64,000 nucleotides of DNA from Pseudomonas jessenii (GCF_002236115.1 NZ_NIWT01000002.1:186001-250000), one strand, 5' to 3'. Shown: positions 26,921 through 35,460, counted from the stretch's first letter. The notes: generated from the sequence alone by a model not told the origin. Made by a program: numbers and translations.

Positions 26921-27060
26921 CGCCGGATTGACCTGCGCTGCGAGGACACCCTCAGCGTAACCGTGACCCGCTGGAAAACCCGCTGGTGCAACCGGTGTCG
27001 GTGATGGATCATACGCGGGGCCTGCGGGCTGATCTGGCGCAAGCGCAATCAGGACGGTCT
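26921..27060 (+). pseudogene. phnM: Remnant of phnM (C-P lyase pathway)
   Basis: Two pieces of a PhnM-like protein are seen in different frames: RRIDLRCED (bases 26921-26947, compare the HRLHLRCE region of PhnM) and ENPLVQPVSVMDHTRG (26974-27021, compare the VSLMDHxPGQ region). The frame changes between them, stop codons occur upstream, and no intact N- or C-terminal half exists. PhnM hydrolyses the triphosphate of ribosyl alkylphosphonates. The fragment directly precedes phnN, the usual order in C-P lyase operons, and begins next to a repeat end, consistent with deletion of the operon. Confidence 0.6.
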
Positions 27061-27105
27061 GCCGTGGGGCCGGCAAACAGGTCGAAAAATGAAGAGGGTG
27101 GTTTG

Positions 27106-27657
27106 ATGGCGGGCAGGTTGATCTATCTCATCGGGCCTTCAGGTTCGGGCAAGGACAGCCTGCTGGATGCCGCGCGTACACGGTTGGCCGAACGAGGCTG
27201 CCGCGTCGTGCGGCGGGTCATCACGCGTTCGGCAGAAGCCGTGGGCGAAGCGGCGCTGGGCGTCAGTGAACAGCAGTTCGCCGAAATGGAGGCCCAGGGC
27301 GCGTTTGCCCTGAGCTGGCACGCCAACGGGTTGTCCTATGGCATCCCGCGGGAAATCGACGATTGGCTGGCCGCCGGGCAGGACGTGCTGATCAATGGCT
27401 CTCGAGGGCATTTGCAGAACACGCGCCAGCGCTATCCGAACGCGTTGGTGCTGTTGTTGACTGTGGATCAGGCAGTACTGCGCCAGCGCTTGCTGGAACG
27501 CGGGCGGGAATCGCCGATCGAGATCGATCAGCGGTTGGCACGCAATGCCCGATTCTGCGAGCAATTGCTGGCGGAGGACCCGGCCGTGCACTTGCTCGAC
27601 AACTCAGGGCCGCTTGAGCAAACGGTCGAACGGTTGCTGGTCTGCATTGACGAGTAA
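27106..27657 (+). CDS. phnN: Ribose 1,5-bisphosphate phosphokinase PhnN
   Basis: PhnN phosphorylates ribose 1,5-bisphosphate to PRPP, the salvage end of phosphonate breakdown. The 183-residue guanylate-kinase-like protein has the P-loop LIGPSGSGKDSLLDAAR (about residues 7-23), RRVITR, and the conserved SWHANGLSYGIP segment. The ATG at 27106 follows AGAGGGTGG and gives the standard length; the frame continues upstream into the phnM remnant. No other C-P lyase gene is nearby, so this copy is isolated and may serve only PRPP supply. Confidence 0.88.
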   Translation: MAGRLIYLIGPSGSGKDSLLDAARTRLAERGCRVVRRVITRSAEAVGEAALGVSEQQFAEMEAQGAFALSWHANGLSYGIPREIDDWLAAGQDVLINGSRGHLQNTRQRYPNALVLLLTVDQAVLRQRLLERGRESPIEIDQRLARNARFCEQLLAEDPAVHLLDNSGPLEQTVERLLVCIDE

Positions 27658-27671
27658 CTCCCGGCTGCCTT

Positions 27672-27968
27672 TCAGGCCTTCCAGGCCAACAACCCCTGCA
27701 CATACTCCACGAATGCCCGAGCGTTGGCGCTGGCCATTCTCCCCGTAGGGAAAACCGTCCACAAATCCAGGTCCGGCAGTGTCCAGTCCTTCATCACTTC
27801 CCGAACCGAACCGTCGGCCAGTTCCGGCGCAAACATCCATTGCGAGGCCATGGCCAGCCCTTGGTGGGCCAGCACGGCTTCTCGCAGGCCTTCGGCGGCA
27901 TTGACGCGGATCCGGCCACTGAAGATGACCGATTGCTCCTCGCCGGCCTTGTTGAACGGCCGATCCAC
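27672..27968 (-). pseudogene. Truncated LysR-family regulator, C-terminal fragment
   Basis: About 98 codons match the end of a LysR substrate-binding domain (IRVNAAEGLREAVLAHQGLAMASQW, then DWTLPDLDLWTVFPTGR and ARAFVEYVQGLLA). The DNA-binding N-terminus and most of the effector domain are absent: going upstream the frame runs into a REP at 27969-27990 and then the end of the MFS gene. It is therefore a dead remnant, not a short gene; the only start in the frame is a GTG inside the REP edge. Confidence 0.85.
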
Positions 27969-27990
27969 TGTGGGAGCGAGCCTGCTCCGG
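27969..27990. repeat. Partial REP at the LysR truncation point
   Basis: TGTGGGAGCGAGCCTGCTCC, missing the last bases of the core, sits exactly where homology to LysR ends. Confidence 0.8.
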
Positions 27991-28016
27991 GCGGCGATCC
28001 GACCGGGTTTTGAGGC

Positions 28017-29222
28017 TTACGCCGTCGCCAGCGAAGCCTTCTGCGAAACACTCAAGAACCGCAACAACGCCAACAGCGGAAAAGCGCTGCCGACGATCAC
28101 GATCCACAACCAGCCGCCGTGTTCGTACAACGCGCTGGCCACCGAAGAGCCGAAGGCGCCGCCGATGAAGATGCTGGTCATGTACAGCGCATTCAGGCGG
28201 CTGCGGCTTTTGCCGTCGAGGGCGTAGACCGCGCGCTGGCCGAGGACCATGTTCATCTGCACGCAGAAGTCGAGCACCACGCCGGTCACCGCCAGGCCGA
28301 TGACGCTGTAGGCCGGATGGATAAACGCCGGCATGAAACTCAGGCTGGCGAACAGCAGGGCCAGCAACGATGCGATGCGGGTGTGACCGGCATCGGCCAG
28401 GCGACCGGCGATCGGGGCAGCAATGGCGCCGATGGCCCCGACCAGGGCGAAGATCGCGATCTCGCTTTGCGACAAACCGTGATTGCGCGCCAGTTCCAGC
28501 GGCACGGCGGTCCAGAACAGGCTGAAGGTGGCAAACATGCAGCCTTGGTAAAACGCACGCTGGCGCAGGACCGGTTGCTTGCGCAAAAGCGTCCAAAGCG
28601 AGCCCAGCAACTGGCCATAGGACGCGCTGTGATCAGGCTCACGCTTGGGAATGGTCACGGCCAGCACGATGCTGATGGCCGCCATCAACACTGCGGCAAT
28701 CACAAACATCGCCCGCCAGCCAAAGTGGTCGGCCACCACGCTGGACACCGGTCGGGCCAGCAGAATGCCGAGCAACAACCCACCCATGATCCCGCCCACC
28801 ACACGACCACGGGTTTCTTCCGGTGCCAGGTGCGCGGCCAACGGAATCAGGATTTGCACCGAAACCGAACTGAAGCCCACCAACAGCGAAATCAGCAAAA
28901 ACACGTTCGGCTGGTCGGTAAACGCCGCACCTAGCAGGCTGACAATTGCCACTAGCGTGGTGATGATCATCAACCGGCGGTTCTCCAGCAGATCCCCCAG
29001 CGGCACCAGGAAAAACAGTCCCAGCGCATAGCCGATCTGAGTCAAGGAAACGATCAGGCTGGCCATGGTGTTGGTCAGGCCAATGTCCGGCGCGATCAGG
29101 CCGATGATCGGCTGGGCGTAGTAGATATTGGCGACAATGGCGCCGCAGCAGAAGGCGAACAGCAGCACCATGCCTCGGGTCATTGTCGTGGTGCCGTGGG
29201 GCACCTGGGTCGCTGGGTTCAT
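28017..29222 (-). CDS. Major facilitator superfamily transporter
   Basis: This 401-residue protein has about twelve membrane helices. The MFS loop 2-3 motif is seen as LGDLLENRRLM (about residues 74-84), with the repeat equivalent AGRLADAGHTR near 275. Sequence style (IYYAQPIIGLIAPDIGLT at the first helix and QNMVLGQRAVYAL-like helix 11) resembles drug/metabolite exporters of the YnfM/Bcr-like group, but the substrate cannot be told. The ATG at 29222 is used; MTRGMVLL 13 residues on is an alternative start. A palindrome lies 84 bases upstream. A LysR fragment downstream may be what is left of a regulator. Confidence 0.88.
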   Translation of the reverse strand: MNPATQVPHGTTTMTRGMVLLFAFCCGAIVANIYYAQPIIGLIAPDIGLTNTMASLIVSLTQIGYALGLFFLVPLGDLLENRRLMIITTLVAIVSLLGAAFTDQPNVFLLISLLVGFSSVSVQILIPLAAHLAPEETRGRVVGGIMGGLLLGILLARPVSSVVADHFGWRAMFVIAAVLMAAISIVLAVTIPKREPDHSASYGQLLGSLWTLLRKQPVLRQRAFYQGCMFATFSLFWTAVPLELARNHGLSQSEIAIFALVGAIGAIAAPIAGRLADAGHTRIASLLALLFASLSFMPAFIHPAYSVIGLAVTGVVLDFCVQMNMVLGQRAVYALDGKSRSRLNALYMTSIFIGGAFGSSVASALYEHGGWLWIVIVGSAFPLLALLRFLSVSQKASLATA

Positions 29223-29305
29223 AACGGGTCTCGCTGTACGGAAAGGAATGCGCGCAGGCTAATGGGCTGACTGAAACGGCGGAAGTGGGATTGGAGTGAT
29301 AGCAA

Positions 29306-29324
29306 TCATTCCATTGCGGAATGA
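29306..29324. promoter_or_regulatory. Palindrome upstream of the MFS gene, possible operator
   Basis: TCATTCC-ATTGC-GGAATGA is a perfect 7-bp inverted repeat with a 5-base centre, 84 bases before the MFS start codon. It has the look of a dimeric repressor or LysR-type site. No regulator gene is next to it. Confidence 0.45.
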
Positions 29325-29391
29325 CTGACGAACGTGTGTGTCTTGCGTCAGAGCATCGAGGGTGAATGATACATTCACTTACATCTTGTTC

Positions 29392-29487
29392 GTGAAGATC
29401 GTGACCTTTGTGACGCAGGGCGCTGACGGCACGCTCACCGCCCAATCCATTTCGGCGGGCAAGGATGGCGTGACGCCGCCGATGTAG
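29392..29487 (+). pseudogene. Possible 3' remnant of an unidentified gene
   Basis: A 31-codon frame (VKIVTFVTQGADGTLTAQSI and onward to GKDGVTPPM, then stop) has strong coding character for its length and high GC in third positions, but no ribosome site. Upstream the frame closes quickly. It looks like the conserved end of a lost protein; the family is not recognised. Confidence 0.35.
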
Positions 29488-29504
29488 CGGGAGGTCGCAG
29501 AACC

Positions 29505-29595
29505 TGTGGGAGCGAGCTTGCTCGCGATAGCGTAATGGCAGTCAACGACGATGCTGACTGTTCAATTGTCATCGCGAGCAAGCTCGCTCCCATAG
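29505..29595. repeat. BIME (91 bp) between MFS and sbp genes
   Basis: Inverted REP pair, TGTGGGAGCGAGCTTGCTCG to CGAGCAAGCTCGCTCCCATA, same overall length as the 91-bp BIMEs of the glyoxylate operon. Confidence 0.93.
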
Positions 29596-29616
29596 AAGTT
29601 GCAGTGTTTCAGTCGA

Positions 29617-30615
29617 TTACTTGCCGCTGTAGATCTGGTCGAAAACCCCGCCATCATTGAAGTGGGTCTTCTGCACGGTGCGCCAGTCGCCGAAGGTCTT
29701 CTCGACCGACAGGAAGTCTACTTTCGGGAAACGGTCGGTGTACTTGGCCAGCACGGCTGGGTCACGCGGGCGCAGGTAGTTTGCCGCGGCAATTTCCTGA
29801 CCTTCCGGCGACCACAAGTATTTCAGGTATTCCTCGGCCGCTGCACGGGTGCCTTTTTTGTCGACGGTCTTGTCGACTACCGACACCGGTGGCTCGGCTT
29901 CGGCGGAAACGCTTGGGTAGATGACTTCGAACTGATCACGGCCGAACTCGCGGGCGATCATTTCCGCTTCATTCTCGAACGTCACCAACACGTCGCCGAT
30001 CTGGTTGGTCATGAAGGTGGTGGTGGCGGCACGGCCACCGGTATCGAGTACCGGCGCTTGCTTGAACAGTTTGCCGACGAAGTCTTTGGCCTTGTTCTCG
30101 TCGCCGCCGTTTTTCAGCACGTAGCCCCAGGCCGAGAGGTAGGTATAGCGACCGTTACCGGAGGTTTTCGGGTTTGGCACGATGACCTGAACGCCGTCCT
30201 TGAGCAGGTCAGGCCAGTCTTTCAGGGTTTTCGGGTTGCCCTTGCGCACGATGAACACGGTGGCCGAGGTGAACGGCGCGCTGTTGTTCGGCAGGCGCGT
30301 GACCCAGTTGTCCGGGACCAGTTTGCCATTGTCCGCCAGGGCGTTGATGTCGGTGGCCATGTTCATGGTGATGACGTCGGCCGGCAAGCCGTCGATGACC
30401 GAACGCGCCTGTTTGCTGGAGCCGCCGAAGGACATTTGCAGGGTGATGTTTTCGTTATGCTCGGCTTGCCAGTGTTTCTGGAACGCAGTGTTGTAGTCCT
30501 TGTAGAAATCGCGCATCACGTCGTAGGAAACGTTGAGCAGGGTCGGTGCAGCCTGGGCGATGTTGCCCAGGGCCAGGCCAGCGGCGATAAGCGAGGCGCC
30601 AAAGAGTTTTTTCAC
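29617..30615 (-). CDS. sbp: Sulfate ABC transporter substrate-binding protein Sbp
   Basis: This 332-residue periplasmic protein binds sulfate for the CysTWA permease. A signal peptide (ends IAQA, residue 22) precedes the mature start APTLLNVSYD. Family signatures are seen: DVITMNMATDI, NPKTSGNGRYTYLSAWGY, and TTTFMTNQIGDVLVTFENE. The start codon is GTG at 30615, with AAGGA eight bases upstream. No cys permease or ATPase genes adjoin it, so it supplies a transporter encoded elsewhere. Confidence 0.95.
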   Translation of the reverse strand: MKKLFGASLIAAGLALGNIAQAAPTLLNVSYDVMRDFYKDYNTAFQKHWQAEHNENITLQMSFGGSSKQARSVIDGLPADVITMNMATDINALADNGKLVPDNWVTRLPNNSAPFTSATVFIVRKGNPKTLKDWPDLLKDGVQVIVPNPKTSGNGRYTYLSAWGYVLKNGGDENKAKDFVGKLFKQAPVLDTGGRAATTTFMTNQIGDVLVTFENEAEMIAREFGRDQFEVIYPSVSAEAEPPVSVVDKTVDKKGTRAAAEEYLKYLWSPEGQEIAAANYLRPRDPAVLAKYTDRFPKVDFLSVEKTFGDWRTVQKTHFNDGGVFDQIYSGK

Positions 30616-30706
30616 TGCGCATTCCTTGTTCTATTAAAAGTGGGGCAATTTGCCAGCGACTATAACTGGGCTCGTATAGTCCTTTAAAGATTAAAAAGCT
30701 CTTTGC

Positions 30707-31537
30707 TTATTCCCGTTTCCTGAACAGCGCATTACCGCAACGGGAGCAGAACGACGCCTCCGGCTCATGGCTGTCCTTGGCGCACACCGGGCAGTGGTGC
30801 TGCAACTGGCCGCCACGCATGGCCGTGGCCAGTTCGGCGGTGAAGATCCCGGTGGGCACGGCGATGATCGAGTAACCGGTGATCATCACCATCGACGAGA
30901 TGACCTGGCCCAGTGCGGTCTTGGGCACGATGTCGCCGTAACCGACGGTGGTCAACGTCACGATAGCCCAGTAAATGCCCTTGGGAATGCTGGTGAAGCC
31001 ATGTTGCGGGCCTTCGACCACATACATCAGGGTGCCGAACACCGTCACCAGGGTGCAGACGCTGAGCAGGAAAACAAGGATCTTTTGCTTGCTGCCACGC
31101 AGGGCATCGAGCAGGTAATGAGCTTGCTTGAGGTACGGGCCGAGCTTGAGCACGCGGAAGATCCGCAGCATCCGGATCACCCGGATGATCAGCAGGTACT
31201 GGGCATCGCTGTAGTACAGCGCGAGGATGCCGGGCACGATGGCCAGCAGGTCCACCAGCCCATAGAAACTGAAGGCGTAGCGCAGGGGCTTGGGCGAGCA
31301 GTACAGGCGCAGGATGTACTCGCCGAGGAAGATCGCCGTGAAGCCCCACTCGATGTACGCCAGCAGGCTGGCGTAGTGCTGGTGAACGTCATCGATGCTG
31401 TCCAGAATCACGACTACCAGGCTGGCGAAGATGATCAGCAGCAGGGTGGAGTCGAAGCGTCGACCGGCGACGGTGTCGGTCTGGAAAATAATCACGTACA
31501 GGCGATTTCGCCACGTGTCGTTGCTGATCATGCACAT
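30707..31537 (-). CDS. Voltage-gated-type potassium channel with C-terminal zinc ribbon
   Basis: This 276-residue six-helix ion channel has an S4-like voltage sensor with regularly spaced Arg (IIRVIRMLRIFRVLKL, about residues 115-130), the pore helix, and the K+ selectivity filter TLTTVGYGD (about residues 191-199). After S6 comes a short tail with two CxxC pairs (HHCPVCAKD and SFCSRCGNA, residues about 247-267), a rubredoxin-like zinc ribbon, in place of the usual RCK domain. Start ATG 31537; another Met lies two residues on. It is 15 bases after the urea transporter gene end. Confidence 0.9.
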   Translation of the reverse strand: MCMISNDTWRNRLYVIIFQTDTVAGRRFDSTLLLIIFASLVVVILDSIDDVHQHYASLLAYIEWGFTAIFLGEYILRLYCSPKPLRYAFSFYGLVDLLAIVPGILALYYSDAQYLLIIRVIRMLRIFRVLKLGPYLKQAHYLLDALRGSKQKILVFLLSVCTLVTVFGTLMYVVEGPQHGFTSIPKGIYWAIVTLTTVGYGDIVPKTALGQVISSMVMITGYSIIAVPTGIFTAELATAMRGGQLQHHCPVCAKDSHEPEASFCSRCGNALFRKRE

Positions 31538-31552
31538 CGCCTTGGCCGCAAA

Positions 31553-32467
31553 TCAGCGCAGCCTAGGTTGATTCTCCCCGGGAGCGCAAGGCGCGCTTTC
31601 GACTGTGGCTTTGCCGAGCATTTGAATAACACTGCGAATCAGCCAGCCGGCAAGAATGAACGGCGCGGTCAGGGTGGGCAGACCGATGGCGGCAAACAGC
31701 GGCGTCAGCAGCAGCGCCAGGCCGATGCCAACCAGCGGCAGCCACGGTTGGCGACGCTGCGAGCTGAAGGCGAGGGCGGCCAGCACGGCGTTATAGCCAC
31801 CGAGGCCGAGCAGTGCGGTATAGAAATCGTGGTTCAGCAGGCTCCAGCCCATGCCCGCGACTGAGGCCAGCAACGCCCAGCAGAATGCGCGGCGATCAGC
31901 GATCAGCAAACCGGCGGCAATCATCGCACCGGCCAGCGGATGACCGAGGAACATCACTTGGCCGAGGCCTTTGAGTGGCGCGGCGAGCATGTTCAGGGTG
32001 CTGACTTCGATCAAATGCGGCTCTGTCGAGGGCGTGGCGAAGCACAGCAGCAACCAGCCCAGCCCAACGAAGGGCGCGGTGTAAGCCGGCAGGTATTGGC
32101 TGAACCGGACGCGCTTGAGCCACTGTTGGGTGACCATCGCGCTCAGGCCACCGGCGGCCAGAATCAGTGGCGGCATCATCGCCGACCAGGGGAAATACAG
32201 GCTCAGCAACAGTCCGAGCAGCACGCCGTTGTAGCTGAACAACCCGGCCTGACGATCAGCCTTGGCATAGTTTCGGCGTTGCGCGGTGAGCAGCCCGGCG
32301 ACACCACCGAGCAAGGCGCCGCCGAGCAAGGCGGGCGCCGTGAACAAAATGGCCAGGACGCACAGCAGGCCGCACAGCGGATTGCGCTGGAGAAAGATCT
32401 GGCTGAAGCCGTTGAGCAAGGCTTCGGCCCAGTCGGGGCAGTGGGTGTTGAAATGGTTGGCAGGCAT
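31553..32467 (-). CDS. Urea transporter, UT family
   Basis: This 304-residue membrane protein has the internal two-fold repeat of urea channels: the signature LPxxTxPF occurs twice, as LPAYTAPFVGLGW (about residue 127) and LPTLTAPFILAGW (about residue 260). An N-terminal amphipathic stretch (NHFNTHCPDWAEALLNGFSQIFLQ) is typical. The start is taken at ATG 32467, since the longer frame from 32524 begins inside a REP. It carries urea down its gradient; no urease genes are in the window. Confidence 0.88.
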   Translation of the reverse strand: MPANHFNTHCPDWAEALLNGFSQIFLQRNPLCGLLCVLAILFTAPALLGGALLGGVAGLLTAQRRNYAKADRQAGLFSYNGVLLGLLLSLYFPWSAMMPPLILAAGGLSAMVTQQWLKRVRFSQYLPAYTAPFVGLGWLLLCFATPSTEPHLIEVSTLNMLAAPLKGLGQVMFLGHPLAGAMIAAGLLIADRRAFCWALLASVAGMGWSLLNHDFYTALLGLGGYNAVLAALAFSSQRRQPWLPLVGIGLALLLTPLFAAIGLPTLTAPFILAGWLIRSVIQMLGKATVESAPCAPGENQPRLR

Positions 32468-32502
32468 GGCAGGTCTGAAAGTCAGTGGGACCGGGTTGCC
32501 TG

Positions 32503-32600
32503 CATCGCGATCAAGCTCGCTCACACACTGAATCTTTGTTCAGTCTTGGTTCCGTGAACGACACAAAACCAATGTGGGAGCGAGCTTGCTCGCGATAAGG
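32503..32600. repeat. Two outward-facing REP elements
   Basis: CATCGCGATCAAGCTCGCTCACACA (32503-32527) and TGTGGGAGCGAGCTTGCTCG (from 32573) lie in the opposite arrangement to the usual BIMEs, with about 45 bases between. The first copy is diverged. Confidence 0.82.
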
Positions 32601-32612
32601 CCGGTACAGGCG

Positions 32613-34028
32613 CTAGATCAATGTCTCGATACGCAGAGAGTTAGTCGACCCCGGCTGGCCAAAGGGCACACCTGCGGTGATCAACAGTGTGTCGCCACGC
32701 TGCGCCATGCCCTGGGCCTGGGCAATTTCCAGTGCCGTCGAGCAGACTTCATCGACCTGACGCAGGCGGTCGTTGACCACCGAGTGCACACCCCACGCCA
32801 CGCTCAGGCGACGGGCGGTCTGCAGGTTTGGTGTCAGGTTGAGGATCGGCACCGTCGGCCGCTCCCGCGCCGCACGCAGGCTCGACGCACCGGACTCGCT
32901 GTAGTTGACCAGCACCGCCACCGGCAACACGTTGCTGATACGGCGAATGGCGCAGCTGATCGCATCTGAAACAGTCGCCTCGGCTTTCGGCCGGCTGACG
33001 TCCAGTTGAGTCTGATAGTCCGGACCGTTTTCCACCTGGCGGATGATCTTGCTCATCATCTGCACGGCTTCGAGCGGGTATTCGCCGGATGCGGTTTCCG
33101 CCGACAGCATCACCGCGTCCGCACCTTCGGCCACGGCGTTGGCCACATCGGTGACTTCGGCGCGGGTTGGCGCGGGTGAGAAGCGCATCGACTCCAGCAT
33201 CTGAGTGGCGACCACCACCGGTTTGCCGAGCTGGCGGCAGGTGCTGATGATGTTCTTCTGGATCTGCGGCACGCTTTCGGCCGGCACTTCCACGCCCAGG
33301 TCACCCCGGGCGACCATGATCGCGTCGCTCAATTCGGCGATCTCGCGCAGTTGCTCGACGGCCGAGGGCTTCTCGATCTTGGCCATCAGGAACGCCTTGT
33401 CGCCGATCAGGGTACGGGCTTCGCGGATGTCATCGGGACGTTGCACGAACGATAGCGCCACCCAGTCCACACCCAACTCCAGCCCGAAGGCCAAGTCGCG
33501 GCGATCCTTGGCGGTCAGCGGGCTCAGGTCGAGCACCGCTTGCGGTACGTTCACGCCTTTGCGGTCCGACAGTTCGCCGCCATTGAGCACGGTGGTGTCG
33601 ATGGCGTCGGCGTACTTGGTCACCACCCGCAGACGCAACTTGCCATCGTCCAGCAGCAGGTCCATGCCCGGCTCCAGCGCGGCGATGATTTCCGGGTGGG
33701 GCAGGTTGACCCGGCGCTCATCGCCCGGCGTGGCATCGAGGTCCAGACGCAAGGCCTGGCCGCGAACCAGTTGCACCTTGCCTTCGGCGAACTTGCCGAC
33801 CCGCAGTTTCGGGCCTTGCAGGTCCATCAGGATGCCCAATGGATAATTGAGCTGACGCTCGACTTCACGAATCCACTGGAAACGCTGGGCGTGGTCAGCA
33901 TGATCGCCATGGCTGAAGTTCAGACGGAAGATGTTGACCCCGGCCAGCACCAGTTCACGGATGGCATCGATGCCGTCGATGGCCGGGCCGAGCGTGGCGA
34001 GGATTTTGACCTTTTTATCAGGCGTCAT
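32613..34028 (-). CDS. pykF: Pyruvate kinase (PykF-type)
   Basis: This enzyme converts phosphoenolpyruvate and ADP to pyruvate and ATP. The 471-residue protein shows VKILATLGPA at the N-terminus, RLNFSHGDH, the active-site MAKIEKPSAVE with catalytic Lys, MVARGDLGVEV, ATQMLESM and MLSAETASGEYP, then the C-terminal allosteric domain. The start is ATG 34028 (MTPDKKVK), overlapping the end of ttuD by 11 bases, so it is the last gene of the glyoxylate operon. Here it makes pyruvate from the glycerate produced by the upstream genes. Confidence 0.95.
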   Translation of the reverse strand: MTPDKKVKILATLGPAIDGIDAIRELVLAGVNIFRLNFSHGDHADHAQRFQWIREVERQLNYPLGILMDLQGPKLRVGKFAEGKVQLVRGQALRLDLDATPGDERRVNLPHPEIIAALEPGMDLLLDDGKLRLRVVTKYADAIDTTVLNGGELSDRKGVNVPQAVLDLSPLTAKDRRDLAFGLELGVDWVALSFVQRPDDIREARTLIGDKAFLMAKIEKPSAVEQLREIAELSDAIMVARGDLGVEVPAESVPQIQKNIISTCRQLGKPVVVATQMLESMRFSPAPTRAEVTDVANAVAEGADAVMLSAETASGEYPLEAVQMMSKIIRQVENGPDYQTQLDVSRPKAEATVSDAISCAIRRISNVLPVAVLVNYSESGASSLRAARERPTVPILNLTPNLQTARRLSVAWGVHSVVNDRLRQVDEVCSTALEIAQAQGMAQRGDTLLITAGVPFGQPGSTNSLRIETLI

Positions 34029-35298
34029 GTTTAGTGCTCTCAAGGATCAGAATGGCGCGGAAGTCGTTGACGTTGGTACGGGTCGGCTCGGTGACGATCA
34101 GGGCGTCCAGCGCCTCGAAGTAGCCGTAACCGTTGTTGTTATCCAACTCGTCGCTGGCGCTCAGGCCCTTTGCCGCGGCGCGGGCGTAGCTGTCCGGGGT
34201 CATGATCGCGCCGGCGTTGTCTTCGGAACCGTCGATGCCGTCGGTGTCACCGGCCAGTGCGTAGACGCCGGGCAGGCCCTTGAGGCTGTCGGTCAGGCTG
34301 AGCAGGAACTCGGCGTTGCGCCCGCCACGGCCATTGCCGCGCACGGTCACGGTGGTCTCACCGCCCGAGAGAATCACGCAGGGCGCCGCCAGCGGCTGAC
34401 CGTGCAGGACGATCTGCCGTGCGATGCCGGCGTGGACTTTCGCCACCTCGCGGGATTCGCCTTCAAGGTCGCCGAGGATCAGCGGACTGAACCCGGCCTG
34501 ACGGCATTTCACCGCCGCCGCTTCAAGGGATTGCTGCGGGCGGGCGATCAACTGGAAATGACTGCGTGCCAGGCTCGGGTCGCCGGGTTTGACGGTTTCC
34601 GATTCGGGGCTTTGCAGCCAGGTGCGCACCGAAGCCGGAACCTCGATGGCGTAGCGTTTTAGGATCGCCAGCGCTTCGGCCGACGTGCTCGGGTCGGCCA
34701 CGGTAGGGCCGGAGGCGATGACCGTGGCGAGGTCGCCCGGCACATCGGAAATCGCATAGGTATAAACCGTGGCAGGCCAGCAGGCTTTGCCCAGACGCCC
34801 ACCCTTGATCGCCGAGAGGTGCTTGCGCACGCAGTTCATCTCGCCGATGGTGGCGCCGGACTTGAGCAGGGCTTTGTTGATCAACTGCTTGTCGGCCAGG
34901 GTGATGCCTTCGGCCGGCAGTGCCAGCAGGGCAGAGCCACCGCCGGAGAGCAGGAAGATCACGCGGTCGGATTCGTTCAGGTCGCTGACCAGTTCCAGCA
35001 CACGCTTGGCCACCGCCAGACCAGCCGCGTCCGGTACCGGATGTGCGGCTTCGACCACTTCGATTTTTTCGCAAGGTGCGCCGTGACTGTAGCGGGTCAC
35101 CACCAGGCCGGACACTTCACCCTGCCAGCAGCGCTCGACCACCTGGGCCATGGCGGCTGCGGCTTTGCCAGCACCGATGACGATCACGCGACCGCTGCGG
35201 TCAGCAGGCAAATGGGCTTCGAGGACTTGTTGCGGATGCGCCGCATCGATGGCTGTGGCAAACAGCTCGCGCAGCAATTGTTGCGGATCGACCGACAT
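34018..35298 (-). CDS. ttuD: Glycerate 2-kinase / hydroxypyruvate reductase-annotated TtuD (MOFRL family)
   Basis: This 426-residue protein of the type II glycerate kinase family has an N-terminal DUF4147 domain (VIVIGAGKAAAAMAQVVE, FLLSGGGSALLALP, MNCVRKHLSAIKGGRLG) and a C-terminal MOFRL domain (SGGETTVTVRGNGRGGRN, GDTDGIDGSEDNAGA). It is often labelled hydroxypyruvate reductase, but the family fold and setting favour ATP-dependent phosphorylation of D-glycerate to 2-phosphoglycerate, linking GlxR to pyruvate kinase. Start ATG 35298. A BIME lies between it and glxR. Confidence 0.92.
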   Translation of the reverse strand: MSVDPQQLLRELFATAIDAAHPQQVLEAHLPADRSGRVIVIGAGKAAAAMAQVVERCWQGEVSGLVVTRYSHGAPCEKIEVVEAAHPVPDAAGLAVAKRVLELVSDLNESDRVIFLLSGGGSALLALPAEGITLADKQLINKALLKSGATIGEMNCVRKHLSAIKGGRLGKACWPATVYTYAISDVPGDLATVIASGPTVADPSTSAEALAILKRYAIEVPASVRTWLQSPESETVKPGDPSLARSHFQLIARPQQSLEAAAVKCRQAGFSPLILGDLEGESREVAKVHAGIARQIVLHGQPLAAPCVILSGGETTVTVRGNGRGGRNAEFLLSLTDSLKGLPGVYALAGDTDGIDGSEDNAGAIMTPDSYARAAAKGLSASDELDNNNGYGYFEALDALIVTEPTRTNVNDFRAILILESTKHDA

Positions 35299-35344
35299 GG
35301 CGGGCTCCCGGAATTCTTGTTATTTGAAGGGCAACTCGGGTTCC

Positions 35345-35435
35345 TGTGGGAGCGAGCTTGCTCGCGATAGCGGTGTGTCAGTCAACATGGATGTTGATAG
35401 TCAGGGCCTCATCGCGAGCAAGTTCGCTCCCACAG
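35345..35435. repeat. BIME (91 bp) between glxR and ttuD
   Basis: Inverted REP pair TGTGGGAGCGAGCTTGCTCG / CGAGCAAGTTCGCTCCCACA around the spacer ATAGCGGTGTGTCAGTCAAC. Confidence 0.95.
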
Positions 35436-35460
35436 GTTTGATGCAGTTTCGGGCAGGGGC

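Noticed and set aside
27604..28596. 330-codon minus-strand open frame across the phnN end, LysR remnant and MFS gene
   Set aside because: Runs out of frame through the real MFS gene and the LysR fragment.
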